From positions 1,844,001-1,908,000 of the forward strand of contig NC_056545.1 of the NCBI RefSeq assembly GCF_910596095.1: a stretch of 64,000 bases of DNA, given 5' to 3'. Of the stretch, positions 27,101 through 36,733 are shown piece after piece (position 1 is the first letter of the stretch; each line of letters opens with the position of its first letter). The DNA comes from Thunnus maccoyii (Eukaryota; Chordata; Actinopteri; Scombriformes; Scombridae). The translations under genes were made by a program, and so were the position numbers. The notes beneath the pieces are model-generated. The model was not told where the DNA came from, did not search any database, and worked only from the letters and a program-made list of their open reading frames with translations.

Positions 27101-27985
27101 ATCAAGGGCTACATTTAATTACATCTGTCAGCAAATCTCCACAAGACTCTCAGGGCAACGCACTCAGTTCAGGCAAGTGATGTAAAAGTCACATGAATAT
27201 GACTGTTCAGACTGAGGTTGCATTGCAAAAACATCAGACCTGTATTGGATTTAGGACCACATATGAAAGTGTCCCAAATCAGAATTGAAAAGATCAGATT
27301 CCATGTGATTTGTGCTGTTCACAAAAAAATGTCACATATGAGCAAAAAAAATTGGGCCACTTTTGCCTGTAGTCTAAACAGACAAACAGAACTGGTGTGT
27401 TGCATAGAACTGTTAATCCACCATAAATTAAGCAGTCTGCTGTAGTCATGAGTCATGAATCTTTGTGTTTTGTGTATCTTTGTATGTATTTTCTTGTTTG
27501 GTTCTGTGTTTTGTGAGTTTTGTGTAATTGAAAAGCTCTTCTAGGGATGGGTGGTACAAACTATCTTAGGCTATAAATGCTGTGGTTTGTGCTATTAGTA
27601 TGCTGTAAGAAATGAAATAAAGATGATGCCCTTCTCCCTGCTTAGCTGTAAACTACTGAGTGATTCTCAGTGTATTTCTAAACATGTCCTGACTCTTACT
27701 GTGAATGTTTATCTGTGTTTGCAGATCAAAAGTGCAGCCATGCAGAATGCCACAATTGAGATTATAGGAATCATAAAAGCCAATAACATGGAGACTCAAC
27801 TGGAAGCAAGTGTCAACAACCAGGTGGAGACGCTTGTTGTGGCTTCTAAACTTCTGGCAAAGGTGTTTGGTGTCAGACTGGAAGGTGATTTAAAAAATAG
27901 GCTTGTTCAAAAAATCCCTCTCTCAGCACATGTAGACATACAAGGAAGTACAATTAAAACAATCACAGAAGCTAAAGAGATGTGA
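11865..27985 (+). CDS. PYD/OB-fold array gene, copy B (complete, ~535 aa predicted)
   Basis: Exons by splice sites and phase: 11,865-12,171 (PYD-like, 102 codons + 1 nt), 12,842-12,916, 13,241-13,303 (GKKRKHDSDSK, NLS-like), 13,491-13,556, 15,317-15,382 and 16,571-16,636 (three copies of one 22-codon acidic exon), 19,843-19,871 (DQLKSDLRDR), 23,398-23,418 (ERKIPPW), 23,517-23,939, 25,586-25,816 and 27,725-27,985 (stop TGA 27,983). They sum to 1608 nt, which is 536 codons. The first ATG lies two bases into the PYD exon. Architecture: death-fold, nuclear-localisation-like linker, acidic repeats, tandem OB-folds. This parallels mammalian PYHIN DNA sensors, so an inferred role is sensing nucleic acid and recruiting a PYD partner. 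Introns carry a gag-like element, Helitron-like DNA, two solo LTRs and a Harbinger remnant. No frameshift or stop is seen in any exon. Confidence 0.72.
13241..13303 (+). CDS. Copy B linker exon with KKRK nuclear-localisation-like motif
   Basis: A 63-nt phase 1-1 exon encodes GKKRKHDSDSK...KPKT. It is preceded by a 75-nt phase 1-1 exon at 12,842-12,916 (KETKEKTTKNQ). The basic cluster is a good monopartite NLS candidate. The equivalent in copy D is 38,142-38,204. Confidence 0.65.
13491..16636 (+). repeat. Tandem triplication of a 66-nt acidic exon inside copy B
   Basis: Exons at 13,491-13,556, 15,317-15,382 and 16,571-16,636 each encode 22 aa of the form GFKRNN-VSDSDSSDEEQK, flanked by AG and GTGGGT splice sites. 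Shared intron sequence (an inverted AGTCAAAAGTCTGG-like pair, CAGCTGTTTGACACTTTTGG, and others) shows that whole 1.25-1.83-kb blocks were duplicated. Copy D has a single such exon (38,744-38,809). The exons are phase 1-1, so duplication keeps frame. Confidence 0.75.
14110..14466. mobile_element. AT-rich hAT-like MITE remnant
   Basis: It starts GTGCTGGGTGATACGG and ends TTTCCCAGCCCTA, with AATATCACAATATT words between. It is the same family as the precisely bounded element at 43,091-43,440. A partial copy lies at ~10,595-10,835. Confidence 0.5.
16868..17590. repeat. Repeat block with a long inverted repeat in copy B intron
   Basis: 16,868-16,975 carries the TTGCCGATATCCAATATGC-type fish repeat. 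Near 17,440-17,566, GGCTAGCTGGGAGGCTAGC is mirrored by GCTAGCCTCCCAGCTAAC, and the flanking TCCACACGGAGAG is mirrored by CTCTCTGTGTGGA. No coding sequence is seen. Confidence 0.5.
17600..19375 (-). mobile_element. LTR-retrotransposon gag-like fragments (BEL/Pao-like?), minus strand, decayed
   Basis: Consecutive minus-strand open stretches encode MDNATDAPETTGRP..., LKQLNYKRMKAMQLEEIRQ-type coiled-coil text (about 19,370-18,981), then, downstream, KMGDANAFDAFALSVHYLVG and SHVDQLLSKLPPNYRDGF (17,949-17,722). The last resembles the DUF1759-like gag region of Pao-type fish elements. Frames are broken by stops. No protease, RT or integrase is seen, and no LTR pair was identified. Confidence 0.45.
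20039..22374 (+). mobile_element. Helitron-like insertion(s) in copy B intron
   Basis: Copy A is continuous across this site (AAAATATTTCCAATATG at ~1175-1190). Copy B has ~2.3 kb between AAATATT and TTCCAATATG. The right end has a 20-nt palindrome (22,343-22,362), then eight bases, then CTAG (22,371-22,374) before T, the hallmark of a Helitron 3' end. A second such end (palindrome 21,203-21,222, CTAG 21,228-21,231) lies inside, suggesting two nested or tandem elements. No Rep/helicase gene is present. The 5' end (TC) is not defined. Confidence 0.55.
20745..21075 (+). other. Two tRNA-like segments inside the Helitron-like DNA
   Basis: 20,745-20,830 has TGGCTCAGTGGTTTAGAAC (A-box-like) and GGTTGTGTGTTCAAT (B-box-like). 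20,990-21,075 has GAGTAGTCCAGTG and GGTTGTGAGTTCAAGCCCC. Stems are imperfect and I do not call functional tRNA genes. They could be captured tRNA or SINE heads. Confidence 0.35.
22707..23361. mobile_element. Solo LTR, 655 bp, 5-bp TSD GCCAC
   Basis: It starts TGTTCTGG, ends CATAACA and is flanked by GCCAC at 22,702-22,706 and 23,362-23,366. Copy A has a single GCCAC at the same place (TTTTGCCACAATACTG). No internal region is present, so this is recombination to a solo LTR. Confidence 0.85.
23517..23939 (+). CDS. Copy B exon: first OB-fold-like domain plus linker
   Basis: A 423-nt phase 0-0 exon, fully open, aligning end to end with copies A and D. It differs from A in GKVVQK flanks (LGNKVIT for LVNKTII) and the loop after CIKV (MVYGADLYQ for KMYGKDRHQ). 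It is preceded by the 21-nt microexon at 23,398-23,418. Read-through past its donor ends after 15 codons, unlike A and D. Confidence 0.74.
24384..24888. mobile_element. Unclassified ~505-bp insertion in copy B intron
   Basis: Copies A and D read ACATAAATATAATCAG across this point. Copy B has ~505 extra bases between ACATAAT and TCAGTTTTACAG. No clear terminal repeats or coding sequence are seen. The boundaries come only from paralogue comparison. Confidence 0.5.
24904..25407. mobile_element. Solo LTR, 504 bp, 5-bp TSD ACAGG
   Basis: TGTAACGGG...CTCTGACA is flanked by ACAGG at 24,899-24,903 and 25,408-25,412. Copy A has TTTTACAGGAAGTAG with one ACAGG. The minus strand carries a GGTTCGATTCC B-box-like word at ~25,030-25,040. 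It is loosely similar to the LTR at 55,533. Confidence 0.82.
25586..25816 (+). CDS. Copy B exon: second OB-fold-like domain, first half
   Basis: A 231-nt phase 0-0 exon (IGHVEPTKMKKQRRKKEKQ...) with the conserved DGKDSIRITLWG and GDFVRVTNV strands. The read-through frame past the GTAGCT donor is open to 26,011, with a 6-nt in-frame insertion relative to copy A. Confidence 0.73.
26699..27412 (+). mobile_element. PIF/Harbinger transposon remnant
   Basis: It starts GGCTACGTTCACTGC after the point where copy A continues GATGTGTTC. 26,886-27,185 encodes CVWMWSRSQEWCDRDVNGF...FIQNFRISRATFNYICQQ, the N-terminal part of a Harbinger (HARBI1-like) transposase. No DDE core is seen, so it is a truncated, non-autonomous copy. 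The right boundary is approximate. Confidence 0.7.
27725..27985 (+). CDS. Copy B terminal exon: second OB-fold-like domain, second half
   Basis: The exon codes for 86 aa plus TGA in phase 0 (IKSAAMQNATIEIIGI...ITEAKEM). The stop is two codons later than in copy A. Intronic sequence just upstream matches copies A and D. Confidence 0.72.
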   Translation: MKSAAMQNATIEIIGIIKANNMETQLEASVNNQVETLVVASKLLAKVFGVRLEGDLKNRLVQKIPLSAHVDIQGSTIKTITEAKEM

Positions 27986-28009
27986 AAGTAACCTTCCTCC
28001 ACACAGTCA

Positions 28010-28170
28010 GGTTCAAGGTTCAAGACACTTTATTGTCTGTCGCATATTAAAAAAAATTCCCTCCCCTTTAATGGGAAGAGAATGGGAAAGCAGAACCAGA
28101 CTCTAGGTGGGCTGCCATCTGCCTTGACCAGTTGGGTTTAGAGAGAAAAAGGGAGGGAGGGGGAGATCTC
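28010..28170 (-). mobile_element. Short L2-type LINE 3' fragment
   Basis: CTTTAATGGGAAGAG...CTAGGTGGGCTGCC...GACCAGTTGGG matches the 3'UTR region of the L2 copies at 2,900-3,000 and 44,370-44,450, in minus orientation. Confidence 0.55.
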
Positions 28171-29066
28171 AATACCTTTAAATTAATTTCTTGTATTTTA
28201 ATTGTTTGACTTTTATACATGTTTTTTTTATACATTCTATGTTTGTTGTTGTTTTTGTTTCCTACTGTGTTTCTTGTGTTGTACTTCTACTGCTGCCCTC
28301 TGGGGACAAATTTTTTGAAACTTAAATTTCTTTTTATTTTACTAAATTCAATTACAAACCTTTATGGCAAATTTTAATAATACAAGGTGCACATTTGTGT
28401 TGAAACAGTACTAAAGAGAAAAAATTAAGAAAAAGGTTTAAGAAGTTAACTAATCAAGTCCAATAAAGAAAAAAGTTTCAGGGTATTTCTGTCCATTGTG
28501 CATTGTAGAGATTTTGTAAATAGAGTTAATTTTTCCATCTGATGATTTGGGGCTTTACTTTTAAATATTTACATCAATGAATAAAGTGTGAACTCAGGAA
28601 GGATATAACTTGTTCATTATAGTTTGTAATTGTTGGATTGTTCTGAGATACATTTCCTTCACCTGTTTTCTGTTTTTTGTTGTGGATATTTTAATGTTTT
28701 TTGTTGTTGCTGTCTGCACATTTCCATTAATGTTCTCAAAATGTCAGTGCTGATTTCTGTGCACTGTCTCCTGTACATAAACAACTTTAATGTATTATCA
28801 TATGTTAATAAAGTGCGGAAGCACACTGAATTCAGCAGAGAAAAATAAATTGGTGATGTTTATTATAATTATGAGAATCTCACAGTTCTGAAAGGTGTAT
28901 CTTGGAATGAAGAGAAATGAAAACATGATTAACAGTTATTTAATTTTGTTTGTTTGTGGCTACAAGTGGAGAAATGTCAGTGACTTTATAAATTGGTTAT
29001 TGACAGACAGCAGATATAAAACTTAGATGGTGCGGGGGGTTGTGCAATATTATTCCTTTAAGTCCA

Positions 29067-29843
29067 TGTTGGGACGGGCAATAGTGCGTTTGGTTATTAG
29101 CAATAATTCATAATTATCATAGATATCATAGATAATAGATATCATAGGTAATTCATAATTATCATAGATAATTATGAATTATGAAAATAATATATTGTTA
29201 ACCTTAATCAATCATTTGGGCACCAACTGTTGGATCTTTGAGGAACAGTTGATTATTTGCAATAATTATCAATTATCAAGGATAATTAACTAATTATGAC
29301 AATAGAATTATTAATATGAATTGACAAATACGGGGCACCACCCGGAAACTGGGACCAATAACCAAACCAGGTAGTCTCATAAATGGGAGTGTTCGGGTGA
29401 ACACGGGCGAAGTCTTGTCTCGTCCGGCGAGCGGAGTCTTCGATGAGGGGAAAACACGTGAGTGGGGTACCCCCTTTAGTCAAGCTGACTCACAGAGGAA
29501 CAGAAGTTACCCCTAACTCAGTGACATGGGAAAGGCATGTGCTTCAGGGCATGTTCAGTTTTTAAAGGGGCGGTGATGTCATGGCTGTGTCATCAGGACG
29601 CTCTGCTGTGCAAGAGCGTCTCCACCAATGAGAGACTATATGTTGACTGCTCCCTGCTGAGGTGTGAAAATCACAAAGCATCCTTGGAAATGGAGTTTGC
29701 AATGGACTCCCATTGTCTGTAAGCAGCATTTTTGGCACTATTCCTTTGTCTCGGGGGAAACAAAGGAAAAGGCACCTTGTGGTCAGGCCTCACAGGTTAC
29801 ATGTAGGTCCTCTCTGTGTGACCTCATGGTTTGAGGCCCAACA
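29067..29843 (-). mobile_element. Solo LTR, 777 bp, 4-bp TSD TCCA (same family as 44,645-46,169)
   Basis: TGTTGGGACGGG...GAGGCCCAACA is flanked by TCCA at 29,063-29,066 and 29,844-29,847. It is the reverse complement, with a ~0.75-kb internal deletion, of the element at 44,645. The ends suggest a retrovirus- or Gypsy-type LTR. No coding region is present. Confidence 0.82.
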
Positions 29844-30084
29844 TCCAGAAGAGGGTTGACTGACAATTGTTTTGTAAAGTGGTTTTACAGCTCAACTGGT
29901 GAACCGGGAGTTTAATCCAACTAAAATATATTTGTACTATTTCCACATTAACATCAAATCACAACACAGTAAACAAAGTGTATAGGTGTTTTGTATTTCA
30001 GTACTGTCCAACAGAGGCAGCATAGACCTACCAGTACTAAACAAAACACAGTTTACACCTTAGTTTTCATGAGGAGGCCTTTCC

Positions 30085-31235
30085 TCAAGTCAAGCCAAGC
30101 TCTATTGTCAATCCATAGTATGTGCAGGACATACAGAGGAGTGAAATTTAATTACTCCAGGGCCACAGTGTATAAGATATAGACAAGAGACAAGTGTGTA
30201 CAATATATACAGAATTTAGAAAAAACTAAAATATACATAATAATAAATACAAAAATATTCATGTTAAGGTGTGTATAAACGAAAAAAGGTAACACCTGCA
30301 CACTTACTCCAAACCTCAAAATTAAATCTGGACAACATTTCAATCCAACTCAGATCTTCATCAGGTCAGAATGTTTGTAAAAATGGAAAACACCCATATT
30401 TATACATCATGCACACCAACAGGCTGACAAGCTCTATGATGACGTGTGATTAACCATCCAACCCACCCAGGAGGATAAACATCTCAAAGTAATTAATAAT
30501 TCAATAAAGTACATAAAAAAGAGCAGGAGTACAAAGACCATACCTCAAAAACAATACATCAAAAATATCATAAATATCAAAACATACAACTTATATATAA
30601 ACATTACATCATATTCGTCATCATGTACGTCAGAATCAACACCACATATGCTCAAAAATATATGGTGGTAAGCTAGAAAAAAGGAACCTTATATTCTTGT
30701 ACCGAGATGGGGTCTAAACACCCTTCTATAAAATATTAACTAGATCAAATAACAATGGGGAAATCAACACAACTGTTAAATTTACAAACTTTAACTTTTA
30801 GTCCAGCTCCTGTGTTCTGCTATCCTGTAAACATAAGTTTGGCACAGGATAGCACTGATTAAAGTGGCTTATGCATCTGTTGTTGAGTGAGGGTATGGGG
30901 GTTGTGGGTGTGTGCAGGGGGGTAGTGCAGTGTTATTACTTTAAGTCCAGAAGAAGTTTTGGATGGCACAGCTTGTCAAGATGCTTTCAATAGTACCCCT
31001 GTGGAAAATGGTCATGATTGGTGGGGGGACACTTTCCTTCCTCAACCTTTGCAGGAAGTGAAGGTGCTGCTGAGCCATCTTTACAAGTGATGTGGTGTTG
31101 GTGGTCCAGGTGAGTTCGTCCACAATAAGAGCTTGGTGCTGCTGACTCTCGACAGCAGAGCAGTGGTGGGTGAAGGTTCTCCTGAAATCAAGAACAATCT
31201 CTTTGGTTTTCCCTACTTGTAGGAAGACGTTGCCA
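30085..31235 (-). mobile_element. Rex1/CR1-like LINE fragment, minus strand, abutting pseudogene C
   Basis: The minus strand encodes an RT C-terminus (KTKEIVLDFRRT, LTWTTNTTSLVK, AQQHLHFLQRLRK, FHRGTIESILTSC). A tail-like segment at ~30,085-30,200 (TCAAGCCAAGCTCTATTGTC) fits its 3' end. Unrelated sequence (~30,265-30,880) interrupts it. It ends immediately upstream of the broken PYD exon of copy C. Confidence 0.65.
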
Positions 31236-31250
31236 TCTCTGTGTATGTCG

Positions 31251-31848
31251 GAGATGTTGATAAAGATTTCAGAGAGAGGATGGGAAACGGCTCTGACCTC
31301 CAGCTGCATGAGTCAGAATACAAGAAGATGCTGTCCCCCAAATGGGGATTGGTTGGTGGTTCAGTTCCCCAGCTCTTCCTGTCCATGTGTCGAAATGTCC
31401 TTGAGCAAGACAATGAACCCCAAGTTGCTCTTGATGGTCAAGCCAGCACCTTGCATGGCAGCTCCGCCACCATTGGTGTGTGAATGGGTGAACGAGGGGC
31501 AGAAATTGTAAAGGTCTTAGTCCAATAAGGTAGAAAAGTGCATAAGTGCACTCCATTCCATTTAGGTTCAAGGAAGAGATCCAGCACTTTGGAGTAGGTG
31601 AGTCCATCTGTGCAACCAAAGAAGCAATGGAACAGATATTGAGGAGGGACTCTACAGTCTTGGATCTACTGCACCCCGTTGTGGACAAACAGAACAAACA
31701 CCACAGAGGGAACAAGAGTGAGTTCACAGTTATCAAAGGAAAAGAAAGTTTTACAGAAAAGAGGAGGGCAACACAACAGTGTAAAATACACTTACTGATG
31801 TTTGTTTCTTCTTTTAAAGAACCACAAAATAGCAGCCAACCTGACAAG
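31251..31848 (+). pseudogene. Copy C: broken PYD-like exon and 29-nt linker exon
   Basis: 31,254-31,332 aligns with the PYD exon start (MLIKISERGWETALTS), then an 8-nt deletion shifts the frame. A SINE-like insert follows. 31,564-31,725 resumes at the FKEE...IQHFGVGESIC...VVDK part with a further deletion. 31,820-31,848 matches the 29-nt linker exon (ATAGCAGCCAACCTGACAAG/GTAGG). Intron-1-like sequence lies at ~29,850-30,080. The OB-fold exons are absent. It cannot encode the family protein. Confidence 0.72.
31333..31563 (+). mobile_element. SINE-like insertion in the copy C PYD exon
   Basis: ATGTGTCGAAATGTCCTTGAGC, GAACCCCAAGTTGCTC, CACCTTGCATGGCAGC and the end AAGTGCATAAGTGCACTCCATT match a very common fish short interspersed repeat recalled from other genomes. 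It sits between two halves of the PYD-like exon. Confidence 0.6.
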
Positions 31849-32459
31849 GTAGGAGTGGTGACAGTGGTTTCTGATTTTGGGCAGTTTAACCATCTGGTTG
31901 TAAAATGGTGAACTGACAGCAGTTGATGTTGACTCAGGAGGTACTTACTTACTTACTTACTTACTAACTTAAGAGGCATTTTATGAGTTTCAAGTTCAAT
32001 CAGTGGATGTTTTCTGTAGAAGGTACATCAACACACCAATAAATGAATCCATACATCCATAAATGTGGTACTCTAAAGTGTTAGTGGTCAAATAATCTTT
32101 CATTCAGTCAAAGTTAATGAAGTTCACTGACACAATGCAGGTAAAGATTAATAAGAAATACTGTGCTGCATTTTAATCACAGCCAATATGTCTTTATGTT
32201 GAAACCAACACCAACATCCCAACAATTAGGAAAGTCTCTAAAAACATAATATAAATACACTCAGAAACCTAATCATGTGTGGATTATAAACAAGCAGGTA
32301 CTATACTTTGGAACAACATTCATACTTTAATTGAGTTTCCATTTTGTACAACTTTAAACTTTTACTTCACAACATCTTAATGAAAAAATGAAGTTTTTAC
32401 TCCACTACATTTGTTTAACAGCTATAGCATTTTTTTCAGATTAAGATTTTGTGATAGAT

Positions 32460-33640
32460 AGATAGCTAGATAGATGCCTCTAATTCTTTTATTTTGGATT
32501 TAAATGCGTTTAATGAGATTAGTTTGTTGAACTTAAGACCTGCAATGAATTCCATGCCGAGGGTTTTCACCAATTGTACAAAAACCATTGAGCCAGTTGT
32601 ATTGTATTTAATTGGACCATGTACAGTATGAAACATAAATGTTGGCATTTGATGCACTGCACCAGATTTACTTTAAGCTAATTTTTATCTGCAGTCCCTT
32701 ACAATTAAAACATATAGCAGCACAATAACAAACAGTACAAAGCAAAAAACACACAGAACACATTATACAAAATACAAAGCTGCACACAAAAGCACATCGC
32801 ATACACCCACAATGTCAACTAGAAATTAATAATGTAAGCTTGTCAAATTTTTATAAAAGCAAGATTATTTGCGTTCATGAGAAGAGCATGAGATGAAATT
32901 TAGATTCAGTGGCTACAGAGCTGAGTGGTTTTTAGCAGATTTTTTAATTTGGTTTTGAACTCTTCATATAGGGCATTCCACTGAGTTGTGGCTTTCACAG
33001 AGAAAGCTGACTGTCCAAATGCAGTGCGACGAAATGGTACAATCTTGCATAGAGGATATTCTGGAGGATCTAATAGAACTTACTGAGCGAGTGAACACAA
33101 AGTCACATAGTGGAGGACAAACCATTTAAAATTGTATGAACTAGGCACAAATTTGAGAATAATCTAAAATACTTAAAGCTCAGTAAATTGTATTTCTCCA
33201 GTACCCTACAGTGATTGAAATGCATTGGCTTTTTGTCCAGAGTTTTTAGAGTTTTGTTTGTAAAAGGACTCAAGAGGTCTTATGGTTGTTTCTCCAGCCT
33301 GCCCCCAACATGTGATGCAATAAGACATATGAGAAAGAATCATAGCTGCATAAATATCTTGGCTGCATCCAAAGAGAGACAGTTTCTATTATGTCTAAAA
33401 TTTGCTAAGTTGTACTTTATGGTTCTAACCGTTTTTTAAACATGTTTCTTAAAGTTCAAATTTAGATCCAGTGTCACACCAAGATATTTAAAATCAGTGA
33501 CTATGTCAATTTTTTCACCTTTGATGAAAATATCAGCAATAGGAGGTTGTACCATAGCAGCTAACTCAGCTGTTTTTGCATGTGTGTACACAACGGTGTC
33601 ATCTGCATACATTTATAGTTCTACATCGTGACACTGTTGA
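32460..33640 (-). mobile_element. LINE reverse-transcriptase remnant, minus strand
   Basis: The minus strand of ~33,460-33,620 encodes MYADDTVVYTHAKT (the RT catalytic YADD) and FKYLGVTLDLNLNF, with a stop soon after. Flanking sequence to ~32,460 (GATA-repeat end) appears to be the 3' part. It lies between copy C and the copy D promoter. Boundaries are approximate. Confidence 0.6.
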
Positions 33641-34220
33641 GGGAGATCAGGTCAGATCGGTGGTGAGGCCAGATGGAGACTGAGAGGCGCAGTTTTCAAG
33701 ACCCAGGAGACTTTGAGAGATAGATTCAGAGGATCAGAGAGTATTATATCCCAATTAGATGGTCCAGGAAAGAAATATCCTCATAATCCTCATAAAATAA
33801 AGTTTGCAAATGCACAATACAAATACTTTGCTTTACTTCAGTATAAACGATTTATTAGTAAAAACAGATGACACTGACGTGAACCGACATGCTTCCATCT
33901 TGGATTTAGTGTGTAGAAGTGGGCTAGCCCTATTTATAAGATACAGCGGCTTAAATGTTAATGCATCAATGATTATGATAATCCTATAATATAAAATATA
34001 TAATAACACTCTAAAAGGGGCCCTTCTGCATAACAAGTACTTTTAGTTTTTAAACTGTAAATACATGTTGTTGCTAACACTGCAGTATTTTGAGTGTGTC
34101 GCTACTTTTACTTAAATAAAAGATCTGAATACTTTTTCCATCTCTGACTGAGGCTGATCTGTTAACTCTTTAATCTGACAGCACAGAACAACAAACTGCA
34201 GTTATTATTGTGTTTGACAT

Positions 34221-34232
34221 GAAAGTGAAAGT
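34221..34232 (+). promoter_or_regulatory. ISRE-like motif upstream of copy D exon 1
   Basis: GAAAGTGAAAGT fits the GAAANNGAAANN interferon-stimulated response element core and lies ~260-350 bp upstream of the copy D exon 1 donor. I see no equivalent upstream of copy B, where a MITE-like block sits instead. A single motif match is suggestive only. Confidence 0.4.
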
Positions 34233-34479
34233 ACCTGGTCGGTTCAGGTATGACTGGGCCAAACCATTGTTTACTGGAAAAGGGGAGCTGTGTGTTTGAA
34301 ACTGTATATTATGAGGATTAACAGTCAAAATTAGAAAAGTAAAACATTGAGGGTGAAATATCTGTCTTTATATAAATATTTTAGCATTTAATGTAGATAA
34401 ATAGGGTGGCAAGCAGGTTGTAAAACATTACTTAAGCTGGTATCTGCCACTCTACTGCGCAAAAACATTCAGATTCAGA

Positions 34480-34568
34480 CTTCTTCCTGCCACAGAGAGC
34501 AACTCTAAGTGTTTACAGCCAATAGATCGGAGAAAAGAAGTTCAGCTGTGGTTGAAGAAAAGGACAAA
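34480..34568 (+). other. Copy D exon 1 (non-coding, approximate 5' end)
   Basis: GTTGAAGAAAAGGACAAA/GTGAGTATT ends the exon. The exon end and the following ~70 bases align with copy B at 10,403. No ATG is present, so it is 5'UTR. Confidence 0.5.
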
Positions 34569-35169
34569 GTGAGTATTAACATTTCAAACAACACATTATT
34601 TATTCTTTTTGAAAAATGAATCTACTGTTAGGTGAGATCTTTAATCACATTAATTACAAACAAACACTAAACTATCCAGGTTGGACCAAAGCCTGACAGA
34701 TTAGCTTCATGTTCTGACTGTTTGTGTTCCTGTTTTAACACGACTGAAATGATTATAGCTGTGATCTGTTTTACTGGATTAATGTGTCCTGTACAGAAAC
34801 TGAAAGGTAACCATGATTCATTGTTGTGTAGTGTTATCTGGAGAGGACTGTTTGTCCCACAGATGACTCAGCTGTGTGTTTATCATTATGTTGAGGACAA
34901 GCCCTGATCTAGAATATAGAGCTATCTAGAGATAGCGGTTGGTTAGTAAGTGTTTTTGAGACTTTGTTTTTGAGTTTGATTTGGATTTCAGCTGTTGTCA
35001 GGCTTTGTTGGAGCAATGCACTTGCTGGTTAAACACACAAGCTGTGCTGTAGTGTCAGCAGAACCGTCAGCCCTTATTATGTTAAGACTGAATAGTTTAA
35101 AGATCTGTGAGTCTACCTGTGCGAGTCCACTGAGCAAGGACACCGACAACTTATTCCTTTTCTACTATC

Positions 35170-35860
35170 AACTCATGTAGTCTGCCTCACTCACCATGTG
35201 CTACAAAGACATCCCTGTCATCCAAAGCTTTTGAAAAAAATGCATCTGTCATAGACAGTGCAACCCTGAGAACCTTTATTCACTCAGAAAAGCCTCCCCT
35301 ACTCACTCCTCCTTCACTCTTGGCCTATGGAATTGCCAATCAGCTGTAAACAAAACACAATTTATCCAAGCACTTGCTACTCTGTCACACATTCAGGTAA
35401 CAGCTCTGACTGAAACCTGGATCTGTCCAGAAAACACTACCACACAGGCTGCACTCTCTGTCGACTCCACTTTCCCACACACACCCCGTCCTGTTAGGCG
35501 TGGAGGCGGTACAGGGGACTTCATTTCTGAACACTGGAAATTCACTAAGCTTTTCACTAAGCAACAACTCCTCCTTTGAATACCACACAATCAGAGTTAC
35601 TGCTCCGGTTAAGCTGTTTGCCCTCCAGGGTGTCAACTCTCAAACTAGACATGTTATTCTCAGTCTTTCCTTATGACGACACACCACTGATTGTCATGGG
35701 AGACATGAATATCCACACTGACAAAACTCAAGCAGCTGACTACCTGTCACTTCTGTCCTCATTTGACCTCAAACAGGTCTCCACCCCTCCCACGCACAAA
35801 GCAGGCAATACTCTTATCTGATTTCTACTCAGAACTGTCACCCCCCCCTACATCTGTCTG
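35170..35860 (+). mobile_element. L2-type LINE AP-endonuclease fragment in copy D intron 1
   Basis: Broken frames encode WNCQSAVNKTQFIQALA, QVTALTETWICPENTT and PLIVMGDMNIHTDKTQAADYL, the endonuclease-exonuclease-phosphatase domain with its ETW and GDxNIH motifs. A ~80-base deletion and stops disrupt it. Orientation is +. Confidence 0.7.
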
Positions 35861-36427
35861 ACCACCAGTGTTTCACCATCCTAGTTGACTCACAACTGTA
35901 ATTTGAGGGTGTTTACACTGACTCACCTTTTCAATCTCATGTTTAAGTAGTCTGGTATTTAACTTTTTTGGCACTTCGGTCAATTTTATTAATCTTACTG
36001 AAAAGTTTATATTTTATTCTACTTTCATATTGTATGTTAATGTGTTGCAACCTTTTCTTTTCACTTTTATCTAGAGCTGCTTATTTATTATTTCAATTAA
36101 ATAATAGGTAGTTAATGTATAAATGATGATTCCATCTCTGAAATCGATGAAACAATGCTACACATTCCCAGGAAGGACCTTATTTTGATGTTAAATGGTT
36201 CTACAGCTCTATCAGTGAACTGGGACTTTAATACGACTAAAATATCTACTTAATATTTCCACATTAAGATCAAATCACAACACAGAAAGTAAATGTTGAG
36301 ATGTTTTGTGTTTCAGTGTTGTCTAGTGGAGGGCAGCATAGAGCTGCCAATACTAAACAAAATACTGTATACACATTAGTTTTCATGAGGGGAACTTTCC
36401 TGCAGCAGTTTGCAGAAAAGCAACATG

Positions 36428-36560
36428 GGACAACAATAATAATAATAACAATAATAATAATGATAACAACAACAATAATAATAATATTTATATAGCACTT
36501 TTCAAAAACAAGTTTGCAAAGTGCTTCACAGGCAAAAAACAGAAAATACGCAATACAATT
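36428..36560 (+). repeat. (AAT)n microsatellite and LINE-like tail
   Basis: AATAATAATAACAATAATAAT is followed by ATTTATATAGCACTTTTC and AAAGTGCTTCACAGGC, a common fish LINE/SINE 3'-end signature. It is absent at the matching place in copy B (~11,650-11,690). Confidence 0.6.
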
Positions 36561-36733
36561 ACATATCAAATGGTTGTGATAAGGGATTTTTGACACTCCA
36601 CAAGTCCTGAAAAACTTTACCTACATTATAACAATGTTTTGCAATGTTGCAATATGTATTTTTGGGTGGGGGGTTTTCATCAGCCCAGTCTGGTTTATTT
36701 TTCTCATTTTTCTCGTCTCTCTGTTTGTCAGAG

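Noticed and set aside
26886-27185. Independent gene for a 99-aa protein
   Set aside because: It matches the N-terminal part of a Harbinger transposase within a bounded insertion, and is truncated.
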